Positions 1-10,695 of a stretch of 64,000 nt of DNA are shown one piece after another (position 1 is the stretch's first letter; each line of letters begins with the position of its first letter). This DNA is from Acanthosepion pharaonis (taxonomy: Eukaryota > Mollusca > Cephalopoda > Sepiida > Sepiidae), in NCBI GenBank assembly GCA_903632075.3, contig CAHIKZ030005499.1:321001-385000 (forward strand). The letters run 5' to 3'. The translations under genes were made by a program, and so were the position numbers. The notes under the pieces were generated by a model. That model saw nothing but the letters and a program-made list of their open reading frames with translations, did not search any database and was not told the origin of the DNA.

Positions 1-208
1 CACTCCTGATGATGATCCCAGAAAGAGGTGGAAAGTACTTGGGAAATATAAATGATTCTCACTGTTACAGTGAATTTCTTGTCTCATTTAATACGGAAAA
101 ATATTCGTGAATATGAAAGGATTGTGATCAAAATAAGCAGACATAATGTTTGTAAGTTATTCAATCAGACTTGCCAAAAAAAGAATTTGCTGGCTAAACA
201 CACACAAA

Positions 209-210
<2 letters not shown>

Positions 211-260
<50 letters not shown>
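211..260. repeat. (TA)n microsatellite
   Basis: Pure TA dinucleotide tract. The DNA before it (1-210) and after it (261-560) shows no gene, RNA or repeat that I recognise. Confidence 0.95.
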
Positions 261-263
<3 letters not shown>

Positions 264-559
264 TAGATGATATGAACAGAATGAGACAGATAAATTTACT
301 TGTATAGAAGAAAATTAGGCGTTGTGGAAAATCAGCGGGATTATATTATTAGAAATCTCTTGCCAGCGCAAGTCCTTTTCAACAGGTTGTGCACATTTAA
401 AATCTTTCTTATTCAACTTTTGTATCTAACAAACAAGCCCAGCATGCGTTCAGATCCCACAAGTAATGACTAAAGCGAACATGATCCTTAAGCTGTTTTC
501 TTTAACACAGCACGCTTATGATAAAGGCATCAACGTTGGTATGTAAATACAGGTTGGAA

Positions 560-662
560 TGAAACAGAAAGAGAGAGAGGGAGAGAGAGTGAGATGAAAA
601 GAGAAAGAGAGAGATAGAGAAGAGCAAAGGTGGGAAAGAAAGAGTGAGAGAGGAGGGGGAGG
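560..662. repeat. GA-rich purine tract
   Basis: Imperfect GA/GGGA run, almost all purine on the + strand. Low-complexity DNA. Reading frames across it are compositional artefacts. Confidence 0.8.
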
Positions 663-772
663 ACAGACGTTAGTTGCTCCAACAAGTTTTGATTGAGTGA
701 CGCATTTACATCCAGAACAACAGAATTAGTCAATGAGACATTAAAAAGGAATTTACGTGAAAACCTTTTGCA

Positions 773-845
773 TCACACACACACACACACAGAGTATACA
801 TATACAAAGTATACCTACATATATATAAAATATGTGTGTGTGTGT
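773..845. repeat. (CA)n / TATAC / (TG)n cluster
   Basis: A short CA run (773-790), an imperfect TATAC stretch and a TG run (832-845) lie together. The flanks to about 1060 are anonymous. Confidence 0.75.
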
Positions 846-1063
846 TCTGGAGGTAGTGCTGGAAGCTTCTCGGCCCAGATAAATTCCAAAAATCTCACTG
901 TATCATACATCAAACATTTGGGATTTGGGGGAAGATATTCTCTGTCTGACGAAGAACTTTTCAACGTACCTTCTCGTATATACTACTTTATCTATGTCAG
1001 AATAAAATAATGACATAATTTCTTAAGTCCTTACTAATTTTGAAGGTTTATTTACGTGTGATT

Positions 1064-1066
<3 letters not shown>

Positions 1067-1121
<55 letters not shown>
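1067..1121. repeat. (TA)n microsatellite
   Basis: Pure TA tract of about 55 bp in AT-rich anonymous DNA. Confidence 0.95.
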
Positions 1122-1126
<5 letters not shown>

Positions 1127-1232
1127 ATTATTATTACAATATTTTACTTTTCCTGCAGATCTATACGCATATCTTTTCATAATTACATAATGATACATTT
1201 TAGAAGGTAAAGCATTTGATGAATCATTTTTT

Positions 1233-1498
1233 ATTTCTATCTATTTATCTATCTACGTCTCTTCATATCTATCTATCTATCTATCTATCTTATTCACTTC
1301 ATATCTATCTATCTATCTATCTATCTTATTCACTTCATATCTATCTATCTAATTCACTTCATATCTATCTATCTAATCTATCTATCTATCTATCTATCTA
1401 ATTCACTTCATATCTATCTAATTCACTTCATATCTATCTATCTATCTATCTAATTCACTTCATATCTATCTATCTATCTATCTATCTAATTCAATTCA

Positions 1499-1538
<40 letters not shown>

Positions 1539-1540
1539 CA
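1233..1540. repeat. (TCTA)n array with higher-order unit
   Basis: TCTA repeats are broken at intervals by a short spacer (ATTCACTTCATA), so the array has a second period made of spacer plus 2 to 8 tetranucleotides. The spacer recurs about eight times, so unit-level duplication has occurred. No coding potential. Confidence 0.9.
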
Positions 1541-1915
1541 GTTTTTTTAAATAGTTTCCCTCTTAAAGCAAGGCGATATGGCTACTAAAACGCAACTAGT
1601 TCATTTGAGTGAAAGAGAATATGACAAAAGTGTGAAGTGTAAGGATAATAAAAAAACGGTTACCAGCCTGTCAAAATATATTACTAAACGTTAATAAATC
1701 ATGTCAATAAATATTGAACGTAATTAATATCTGTTAATGAATGAAATATATCTTACAATGACGGGCGGAACGTCGTCTCTAAGAATGTTCCATCGGAGGA
1801 TAATTCACTTGAACTTTTATTATTGAACTACATCCATCTATCTCTACAGGCTTTTCTGTGAAAAGTGTAACTCTCTCAGCCATTAGGTAAACTCTAACAG
1901 ATGTCTTTAGGGTTT
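1541..1915. other. No recognisable feature
   Basis: AT-rich single-copy-looking DNA between the TCTA array and the LINE fragment. I see no ORF, RNA or repeat here. Confidence 0.5.
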
Positions 1916-2392
1916 CTTTGGTAACAAAGAAAAGAATACTGAGCTGCTACGTGGCGTCTGTCCTTCTTTACGGCAGCGAATTTGATTTCCTTAAAGATGA
2001 AGAAGAGACTCGAGGCGACGGAGATGTGGTTCTACAGAAAGATGCTAAGGATATCATGGACCGAGCGTGTGAGCAATGATGAGGTCTTAGAGAGGTTGCA
2101 AACAAAGAGGAAATTTATACTTAATATCAGAAAGAGGCAGCTGAAGTTTCTGGGACGCATAATGAGGAAGGAGGGCCTGGAGAATCTGATACTCACGGGT
2201 CGAATAGAGGGAAAGATAGACAAGGGAAAACAACGCATGACATACTTGGCGACCAAGTGGATGACAGAAGGTGATCTGTGGGGGGGGAACAGAGGGAAGG
2301 AACTTTTTGAGAACTGCAAGGGATAGAGGGAGGCGGCGAGCCAAGATCGCCTACATTCTGAAAGGACATCGCACATGAAAAGGAAAGAATAG
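1916..2392 (+). pseudogene. LINE ORF2 C-terminal fragment (non-LTR retrotransposon)
   Basis: This is a remnant of the region after the reverse-transcriptase palm in a non-LTR element. Residues read VASVLLYGSE, then after a frameshift KKRLEATEMWFYRKMLR, then RKRQLKFLGRIMRKEGLENL, then a further frameshift to RRRAKIAYILKGH. The longest uninterrupted piece is 1982-2326 (114 aa). Similar pieces recur at 4440, 20435, 24955, 43140, 49850, 50330, 61340, 62480 and 63280, so this is a family of dead copies. The clade (RTE-like or related) is not certain. Confidence 0.8.
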
Positions 2393-2614
2393 TAATGCTT
2401 ACGTATAAAGCCCCTTTGTCATTCTATCGACATGAAATATCGTCAAGGACTGCAATACAGACAGCATAACTGGTGTCTCTAAACAACTAAAAGAAAATAG
2501 ATCTTCATTACAAACTTTACCTTGTGCAAAACAGTACCCACTTAATGTATAATACAGTCAGTCAATCAATCAGTCTGTTTCCCTGTCTGTCTGTCTCACG
2601 ATTTGTTCGTATTT

Positions 2615-2790
2615 TCCCCTCTCCCAATAGGAGTAGATAGGTTTGCCTATCGTCCGGTTCACATTCCTCTGACGTCTCTGCCTGAAATCCGAAATTTCAG
2701 TTATTATTTTTTTCTTCTATCAATAGGAGTACATAATTTTGCTTATCGTCCGGTTCACACTCCTCTCCCCTCTTTTGAACAGGAGTAGAT
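2615..2790. repeat. Two-unit tandem duplication (~105 bp)
   Basis: An AATAGGAGTA...TATCGTCCGGTTCACA segment occurs at about 2626 and again at about 2721, diverged. The unit begins a third time at about 2779 (ACAGGAGTAGATG) and then stops matching. Function unknown. Confidence 0.6.
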
Positions 2791-2814
2791 GTTTATCCCT
2801 TGTTTCCTGTTTAG

Positions 2815-3052
2815 GATTGGGTTTCCGTTCCTTCCTAAAGTCTACTTCAACTCTATACTCCTAACGTCTTCGCTTAAACCCTGAAAATTTATTCGCTAAT
2901 TAAATCTTGACCTCTTCAAGTCTAGAGTTAGCTGTCTGTAGATCTTTCCGGTTATCTTGCCCTTTCTTACGCTAAATACAACTCTACACAGTAACACTCT
3001 GATTTGAGTGGCACTTGAGCCTTGTACTGAGTAAACGTTAGTAAACAAAAAT
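2815..3052 (+). pseudogene. LINE 3' end (ORF2 stop region plus 3' UTR)
   Basis: The translation DLFKSRVSCL near 2910-2940 matches the usual last segment of Jockey/CR1-like ORF2 (WNSLP then FKSRVN). It is followed by a noncoding tail containing GAGCCTTGTA and an A-rich end. The same tail ends the copy at 8600-9075. Heavily mutated, with no intact reading frame. Confidence 0.6.
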
Positions 3053-3500
3053 GTATCTAGCTATATGAAAGCTTTGCTTAATGGCTGTGATTACGTCATG
3101 TTTTATTTTCGATACCGTGAGTGAGTACTCGGCCCAAGTAAAAGCCAAAAATTCTAAAGACGAGCAAGTAACACCGCACTATTTGAAAGGTTAAGGCAAT
3201 ACGATTTTTTCGAGTGTCTTAGCTGTCAGTACATTGGCGCTATTGCAGACATCTGTAACTCGCACATATGATGACGTAGCGGTGACATAATATGTAAAGA
3301 GGTAATGTAGCTGTGACTGTATGGCCGTGGCAGCAAACAGAACTTTACGATAAGGATGTGATTGTTGGAATCATGAAGATAAGACTTTTTGAGCCCGAGG
3401 TGGAAACCGTTCTAGGCTATTCTCGGGCAACGGAAGCAAGAATTTTTGGCAGATTTTAGCAACAGGGGAAAACTGCAGGTACGTCAACTGCAGGTACACA
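3053..3500. other. No recognisable feature
   Basis: Anonymous DNA. A short stretch at about 3126-3185 weakly resembles 870-920 (both contain CTCGGCCCA followed by a CCAAAAAT run), which may mark an old dispersed repeat. Confidence 0.4.
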
Positions 3501-3526
3501 TGCGCGCGCGCACACCACAGAGACAA

Positions 3527-3535
<9 letters not shown>

Positions 3536-3563
<28 letters not shown>

Positions 3564-3628
3564 CAAATGCGAGAAAGAACAGATGGGTAAAATCCACAGT
3601 TCGTAGCATTTATTTTTAAAAAAGTGTT

Positions 3629-3690
<62 letters not shown>
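3536..3690. repeat. (TA)n tracts
   Basis: Two TA tracts, about 3538-3562 and 3633-3685, with a short spacer. A further short TA tract lies at 3730-3745. Confidence 0.9.
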
Positions 3691-3691
<1 letters not shown>

Positions 3692-3785
3692 AAAAGTGTA
3701 TATAAATAAATATAAGTATGTATAATTATTTATATATATATATATGTACTTATTAGAAAGCGTCTCAATATCAGAGATAGAGCTA

Positions 3786-3851
3786 ACATATTTGGTTGGA
3801 TAGATGTGAGTTTGTGACCCTAGGTTTCACGCGTTAGCGATCGTCAGAACA

Positions 3852-3854
<3 letters not shown>
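3786..3854 (+). repeat. Conserved flank of (TA)n tracts
   Basis: Contains GGATAGATGTGAGTTTGTGA, then CCTAGGTTTCAC, then GCGATCGTCAG, and runs straight into a long TA tract. The same string occurs beside the TA tract at 63946-64000, and a diverged version at 36165-36235. It appears to be part of a dispersed repeat that carries the TA tract. Confidence 0.65.
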
Positions 3855-4280
<426 letters not shown>

Positions 4281-4439
4281 ATATATATATAGTCGTTGAC
4301 CAACAAGGGTGCCTTTATTTACACCACAGCATCTGTTTAGTGGGCCTCAGCTGGAGCAGGGGAGGCATTTTATTATTATAGATCTTGGAAGGTTGGCTCA
4401 GTACCACCAAGTCAAACGAGTCACGGTTTTCATTTTTTT

Positions 4440-4800
4440 CTTGGGCAGATTGTGCGTGAAAGACAAGCGAGTGATCAACGAGGAAATCTTTAAAAAAATA
4501 TCAATTGAAAGATCACTTCTGCTCAGTATCCGGAAAAAAAAGCTGAAATTCCTTGAAGACATAACGAGGGAGAAGGGATTGGTAAACTTAACACTCACAG
4601 AACATACTGAGGGCAAAAGACAGGGGAAGGCAGCGAGTCATCTACCTGAGGAACTTGTGTGAATGGATGACAGAACGGGAGTGGCGGTAGCATATTAGCA
4701 AAGTGTAAAAAACTGTATAGAGCCATACGAGATAGAAAGTTGTGGAGAGCCTTGATCGTCTATATCGTGAAGGGAGACGACGCATAGAATAAGTTTAATT
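4440..4800 (+). pseudogene. LINE ORF2 C-terminal fragment
   Basis: Residues KKLKFLEDITREKGLVNLTLTEHTEGK correspond to the conserved RKRQLKFLGHIMRKEGLENL segment of the 1916-2392 copy. After stops it continues with ATGAT..ATCGTGAAGGG, matching the usual AMIAHVLKG end. Frameshifted and interrupted. Confidence 0.75.
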
Positions 4801-5375
4801 TTTTTGGCTATTCAGTTAAAAAATAGCAAAGATTTCCCAACGAGATTACGTTTTTTCTCACGAGACTCAGAAATTCTCGTAATCTCCAAAACTGCATCTT
4901 TCATGAACTTTTTCCTGACTCAATTCAATACAACTTGGAAAAATAAACACCTCGTTATCTTTGTAGACGTGTAGATTTAAGATATCCATTTTTGCAATGC
5001 ATAGTGTTTTCAGTTGCTAGTTGACGTGGGAATAAACTAGTTCGATTTGATAGAGAGAGCTTAAAACTAGAAAAAAGACGCAAACATTTCGATAACGCGC
5101 GTTTTGTCGTGCCGAAGAAAGGCATAACAATTTCTTTATCGCGGTCGGGAGGTCATTCTTACTCAAAGATGAGAAGAATTGCGAAGAATTTGCTTTGGTG
5201 TCCGCTATCGGACTCTAACCTCTTAGGCACAAAAGATTTTACAGAAATTTATTTGTCACTCCATGCAAAGCAATAAAGCCACATTGAAACAAGGGGTTAT
5301 TAAGTGGGAAAAATAAGGAAAACGAGAAACTTTGTGATAGATCGAGAACAATATAAGTGTAATCAAGAAGATAGC
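4801..5375. other. No recognisable feature
   Basis: Anonymous AT-rich sequence. I see no credible ORF or repeat in it. Confidence 0.4.
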
Positions 5376-5510
5376 AACGATTGAAATTGCATTTAAATTT
5401 TTGAAGATCAAAATTGGCTGGAAGGCATGGAGTCGGAAGAGAGTTTCACTAGCGAGAAGTGCGAGAAAAGAAAATGATAATATAGAACTTACGGTGACAT
5501 CTAGCCAATA
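5376..5510 (-). pseudogene. LINE ORF2 terminal fragment (minus strand)
   Basis: The minus strand reads LALLASETLFRLHAFQPILIF followed by KNLNAISIVAIF. This lines up with the 53470-53660 copy, which has SRTSLLWNSLPAPSFPAKF then LQKFKCNVNRYLL. The nucleotide sequences share TGCATTTAAATTTTTG and the following 90 bp. Confidence 0.6.
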
Positions 5511-5964
5511 CAACTGTGAATTGATGAGAACTTGCCGTCAATTATATTACTGCGTTTAAATTCTGTAGTAGTAAAGAAAAGACTGTCAACTGATCGTAGC
5601 AACTGCAATAGATTTCTTCTGTTTCTCGGCCGCAACACTTGTAGCCAAATCGCAGTCCACACGATAGTCCGACGTAACGGTCCAACATACACCGTAGAAA
5701 CGACAAAATGGGGTCACACATCCAACCTTCACTTCTCACCAACAACAACGTGTGTTCGTCCCACCGCTCAAAAAAATCATCTCCTTTTATAAGCGAAAAA
5801 CAACGACTTCTGCTCACCGAGAGAATTTTCTGATTGGTCACGCTATTCAGGGGAGGGAAGACCATTAGCATAGCTTCTAGTCATTGATGTAGATTTTTGC
5901 TGACTACTTTTTGGTAATTTTTCTTCGGCAGATCGCACACAAAACACGAACTTTTTTTCGGCGT

Positions 5965-6185
5965 AACTGACTATCTCTTTCACTACAAATTCATAAAATG
6001 TAGGTACCATAGCGAAGATTTTATCAATTACCATGAAAGTATTTCTAGTAAAGACCCAGGGAAGCCATATGACGGTGGAGGGAATATGATTAAAACAGAG
6101 ATGCCAGGTCCTGACCAATAATATTGCAAATTCTTCATCGGATTTTATCAAGAATCTATAAAAACACAACAGGAACACTGGATCA
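5965..6185. repeat. Dispersed repeat fragment (family G)
   Basis: Contains CATGAAAGTATTT, then a GGGAAGCCATATGACGGTGG block, ATGCCAGGTC and TTTTATCAAGAATCT. Related pieces occur at 27965-28058, 48715-48800 and 53704-53775. The open frame across it on the minus strand (135 codons) has no recognisable domain and is probably fortuitous. The stretches at 5511-5964 and 6186-6508 hold nothing else that I recognise. Confidence 0.55.
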
Positions 6186-6508
6186 TCTGTGGAAACAGCA
6201 TTCAAAGTATGAACGAATGGTAGACTTATTAATATGTAACGTAGATTCAAAACAGAAAAAATTGTTTAGCACGATACAGTGAACCAATTTTCTTTTCAAC
6301 AGACCTAGCAATCGATTCAATGTAATCTTTCTACTTCATGTCAGCCGAGAATATTAGCCCTAGAAGGCGCCAATGAGTCACTATCAAGGAGGTTAGCATC
6401 AGCGATGCTAATGAGAGATTGGTAGGCGTTTTCAGGTTACTAACAGAGAGAAATTTCGTTTTGGAGGCGTTAAAATGAACAAGCCATTCCTTGCACATCT
6501 AAGTTCAC

Positions 6509-7018
6509 TCAGTTCTGTGACACGCTTAGGCGATCATGTATATTTCGATACATGACTGACGAGGCAGATTTTTTTCCGCGGTATGTTGCCATTACTTTTT
6601 GTGGTAGACAAATTGCCATCCAAAGCTATAGAACCCGGTCTGTCCTGCTATTTTCCCATAGATGCGAGTAGAAGAAGTGGATTTATACTTTTCCCAAAGG
6701 TTTTAGCACGTAAGTGAATGTAATGGATTCGACTGGAAAGTCAGTCAGTTATGTGACATGTGTGATACACGCGTAGGCGATCATGAATCTTTCGATACAT
6801 GACTGACGAGGCAGATTTTCCCCCGCAGTAGGTTGCCATTTCTTTCTGCGCTAGGCCAGTTGCTATCCAAGTCAACCTGGTCTGTCCTGCTATTTACCCA
6901 TAGTTGGGGGTGGGGGAAGAAGAGGATTCATAACTTTCCCAAGTTTATTAGCACGACTGGAATTGGAACTCGGCTCTTTGATTCGTCAATACAAGCCGCT
7001 ATTCATTACACCACCTCC
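6509..7018 (-). mobile_element. SINE dimer (tRNA-derived), copies a and b
   Basis: Two SINE copies lie head to tail: 6509-6737 (lacking the tRNA end) and 6738-7018. On the minus strand the intact end reads as a degenerate tRNA head, with a GAGTTCGAATTCC-like B box in better copies. The opposite end carries GATACACGCTTAGGCGATCA and a self-complementary ATGTATCTTTCGATACAT. Body landmarks are GTTGCCAT, CCGGTCTGTCCTGCTATTT and TATTAGCACG. SINEs are transcribed by RNA polymerase III and moved by a partner LINE. Confidence 0.8.
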
Positions 7019-7204
7019 TGCTCTCCATTACACTCGACTCAATTAGGTCGATGATCACGTGACCAAATGAAAAGATCAGCTTCAAACAATTACATTTTTT
7101 TCTTTGATAATTTTCTATTTTGCTTTCTTTCATTTTTAAATTTTGGCTGGAGTTGTGGGAGGGGCGTAACTAAAAAAAAACGACGGTTTTAAAGATCGGT
7201 TTCG

Positions 7205-7724
7205 TTTCAGTTACGTGCCATGCGTGATACACGCTTAGGCGATCATGTATCTTTCGATACATGACTGACGAGGCAGATTTTTTTCTCGTAGTAGGTTGCT
7301 ATTTCTTTCTTTGTTAGACCAGTTGCATTCCAAGGCTATAGAACCCGGTCTGTCCTACTATTTACCGATAAATGGGAGGAGAAGAAGAGGATTTATACCT
7401 TTCCCAAGGGTATTAGCACGTAAGTAAATGTAATGGATTCGACTAGAAAGTCAGTTATGTGACATGTGTGATACACGCGTAGGCGATCATGTATCTTTTG
7501 ATACATAACTGACGAGGCAGATTTTTTTTCTCGCAGTAGGTTGCCATTCTTTCTACGGTAGACCAGTTTCCATCCAAGAACCCGGTCTGTCCTGCTGGGG
7601 GAGAAGAAGAGGATTCATACCTATCCCAAGGGTATTAGCATGTAAGTGAATGTAATGGATTTGATTGGAATTCGAACTCGGCTCTCCGATTCCTCAATCC
7701 GAGTCGCTATCCATTACTCCACCG
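7205..7724 (-). mobile_element. SINE dimer (tRNA-derived), copies c and d
   Basis: Same family and same dimer layout as 6509-7018, with copies at 7205-7446 and 7447-7724. The junction between monomers (GGATTCGACT.GAAAGTCAGT) is the same in both dimers, so the dimer was probably a single unit when it was duplicated or transposed. Copy d keeps the tRNA-like end. Confidence 0.8.
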
Positions 7725-7799
7725 TAAATCACTATATAACATGCATGCATTCAAAGTCATAGGCAGACGGCGTGTAATGGAGAGAGAATCTTTTTTATA

Positions 7800-7990
7800 A
7801 TATGGTTTAACTATTAAAATCATGTTAAAATCCAACGTTATCATTGCAAGCAAGTTGTTGACTGCAATAATTGGATTGCACGTGTTTACATGGGAAAATG
7901 ATGAGACAAACAGGAAAAATTTATTAACGACGCGTTTCGTCAGTCTTTTTCAGATTATGATGAGAAAATTAAGACAAAATTATGTGAAGA
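7800..7990 (-). mobile_element. Family E inverted-repeat element, partial
   Basis: Contains GGGAAAATGATGAGACAAACAGGAAAAA and then ACGACGCGTTTCGTC, the arm sequence of family E (full copies near 24530, 33970 and 46475). The minus strand has CTGA near 7950, then GACGAAACGCGTC, a decayed version of the hammerhead-like core discussed for 24641-24690. Confidence 0.5.
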
Positions 7991-8157
7991 AAAATGCCTT
8001 AAAAATTCCCAACCCAACGCCTTGGATATAGATAAAAGAAACAGGCGGACAGACGCTCTCTTGACTTCTGGATATTGAAGGTGATAAAGTATCTAATCTA
8101 TTTTGATTTATGATTATTACATCCATCACATACAATTTTATCTTTCTTTTCAAAACT

Positions 8158-8388
8158 TCATAAATGATGGACTATTCCGTTTTGATTGTGTGGAAAGACA
8201 AGACATATCAGAGACGTTACTTGGTTTCAGTGAAAGAAAGAAATAAAGAAAGATAAAAGTTTTTAACGTCTCACAAATAATGGACTATTCCGTTTCGATC
8301 GTGTGCGAAGATAAAAAAAAACATTAAAGACGTTAGTTGCTTTCAGCAAGAAAATGAAGATGGACGTTTTTAACGTCTGTTTCAGTGA
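8158..8388. repeat. Two-unit tandem duplication (~118 bp)
   Basis: ATGGACTATTCCGTTT recurs at about 8166 and 8279, each copy followed by GTGTG, an A-rich stretch, AGACGTTA and TTTTTAACGTCT. Confidence 0.7.
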
Positions 8389-8599
8389 AATGTAAAAGTT
8401 GTAAATTTCAAATCTTTTCGTTTGAAGCCCCAAACAACTTAAAATAATTCACATTTATGATTATTATTCCAATATTTTGTTAAAGTTGATAAGCTCAAAT
8501 ATTTATTTAACTAGGCGATAGGGGAAAATTATACAGATATTTTATTGTCGTAGAACTTGCCATGAGCGTATTCAATCATTAACTGAAGAACTTTCCTGT

Positions 8600-9075
8600 C
8601 TTGATAAGAGTTCAAAAACATCTCCGAATCGAATCCTTGTGGGAAGAGAATTATTTTCCACACTCCAACTTCTCTCTAACATGGGGAATATGGCGAGTCT
8701 CTCACTGCTCTGTCGCTACTGCTATGGAAAGTGATCGACGAACTCCATGCCTTGGTTCTGCCAGGTCTAATATTCACGGCTAGGACCCGCCATGCCACTT
8801 ACATAGTAACAACCCATCCACATTCCATCCGTAGCCCATCGGCGAGAAGTAAGTTTCACTCAAGCATCTTCGTCCCGAGAACCACTGCTTCCTGGAACAG
8901 ACTTCTAAGAGGATCTTTCCTCGATCACTAAAACCTTAACTTGTTCAAGTTTAGAGTCAACAGTTATCTTCCACTCCTATCCTTATAAACTAACCCTTAT
9001 CGTAACCCTCTTCCTCGAGCGGCTCCCGAACCTTGTAGAAGGTGAACCTTACTGTTAAAAAAAAAAAAGATTAAT
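8600..9075 (+). pseudogene. LINE ORF2 C-terminus and 3' UTR
   Basis: The frame at 8731-8931 reads HPHSIRSPSARSKFHSSIFV then PRTTASWNRL, the PRT..WN.LP motif found near the end of Jockey/CR1/I-type ORF2. After the stop, other frames show NLFKFRVNSYL. The tail GAACCTTGTAGAAGGTGAAC and a poly(A) run (9055-9068) end the copy, so the 3' terminus appears intact. The tail matches 2985-3050. Confidence 0.75.
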
Positions 9076-10695
9076 CAGAAATTTCGAATAGAAAAACAGT
9101 GAAATTTTCAAGGGTTAAAACTAGTTCCGTGAAATAAGCCAACTTATGTGTTGTCACACATTATCGTAAATGAAATAACCAAATGTCTAATTAATGTGTG
9201 TCATTAAAAAAAAATAACTATTAAAAAATCATATTTAATTAAGAAAAAACACTATTCATAAAAAAAACGTTTAATGTTCTACCTTTGTCTGTGACATAAA
9301 CCATTTGACGAAGTGAAGATTCGATGAAACGCCTTCGCTGAAGCCCTTTTTTTTTCAGGCGAGGGAATTTAATTCTTACGAACCGGATTCATATTCACAA
9401 TTGTGATTTTGTGTCAAAAGAGACGCTGCCATAAAGTCAAATTCTCGGCTGACATATTGTTAGGCACGCAGAGTTTGAGAAAAAACAGATAGCATATTTT
9501 TCGGTGAACAGTTCGTATTCCCACGATTTTCTATGGCGTGTGACAGATTAAAGTTGAGTAAAACTGGCTGTTTTTTTTATTACTTACTACGTGAGAAATA
9601 ATGGGGTCTTCTACTTAGGTAAATAGTAACACTTTGTAACCACGACGAGAAAATTTTTTCATTAACCTCACAATTGCATTGCATATACTCGGAATGAGCA
9701 AGGTGTTGTTTGGACACTTACCAACAAGTGGCAGTTTATTAAAAATTAAAATAACACAAGAGAATAAAAAAAAAAGGTTTTAATATTACTTCTCCATAGA
9801 TTAATAGGTAATATTAAAATTGACTGGTCGGTCTATAAAAAATAAGGAAGTTCTTTTTTGAAGACAACATTCACCTGACCTTCTTCGAGCCATGACATTT
9901 GTCAGCATCGAAGAATATTGATTTTTGATCATTCTAGAAGTGGGTCCTGTTTATAATATAAATAATGTCAAATCGATCCCTGACTTCGTAAAGAGTTATC
10001 TCTACTCTCTTTTTTTACTAACACATGCCAAATTTGAAACTGGACTTTTGATGTCACTAATAATTGCGTACAATTAGGAATTGAGAAAAAGAACAACCTC
10101 AGATATCAATGACGTAAATACAGTTCCAATTCGTAAATACAAACAAAGTACAAACAATGCTTTAAAAATTCTAGGATAGACTTGCTGCTGTTTTTATATT
10201 ATGATGGAGACCTCTCCCTAAAATGATAATAAAAATCAATATTTTCCTGTTCTGAGAAATGAATGCTAAACGACAAAAAATATATTGTCACCAAATTTAC
10301 CAATTATTTTTTTTTGTTTTTTTAATGATGGGACCAGTCAGTTTAAGTAGTGCTGATTTATGTATAAATAAATAATAATAAAAAATGTAATTTATCACAG
10401 AATCAGAGGAACACAGATAAATATGAAATATGAATAAAAACGTTCAATAAAACATTAAAAAGAGGGCTGGACAACAGAATTTTTTTTCAATAATTCTACA
10501 CAGTAAAAGAGTTTATACAAAAAACAAATGAGAATTATCTAACCCTGGAATGGTCAAAATGTTGTTTAAGCTACTTATTACCGATAGATGGTAGCCTAGT
10601 ACAAATTAAAGTACCATGAGGAAATCGTATAATGAAAAACAATTTTTAATTGTCTATCTCGACATTTTTAAATATGAAAATATCAACAAGATAGC
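9076..10695. other. AT-rich anonymous DNA
   Basis: Very AT-rich with many A and T runs. No domain-bearing frame, RNA gene or repeat is apparent. The 64-codon frame at 10616-10810 is compositional. Confidence 0.5.

Noticed and set aside
5843..6250. 135-codon minus-strand frame as a host gene
   Set aside because: Overlaps the dispersed family G repeat, has no domain that I recognise and is not supported by any neighbour.
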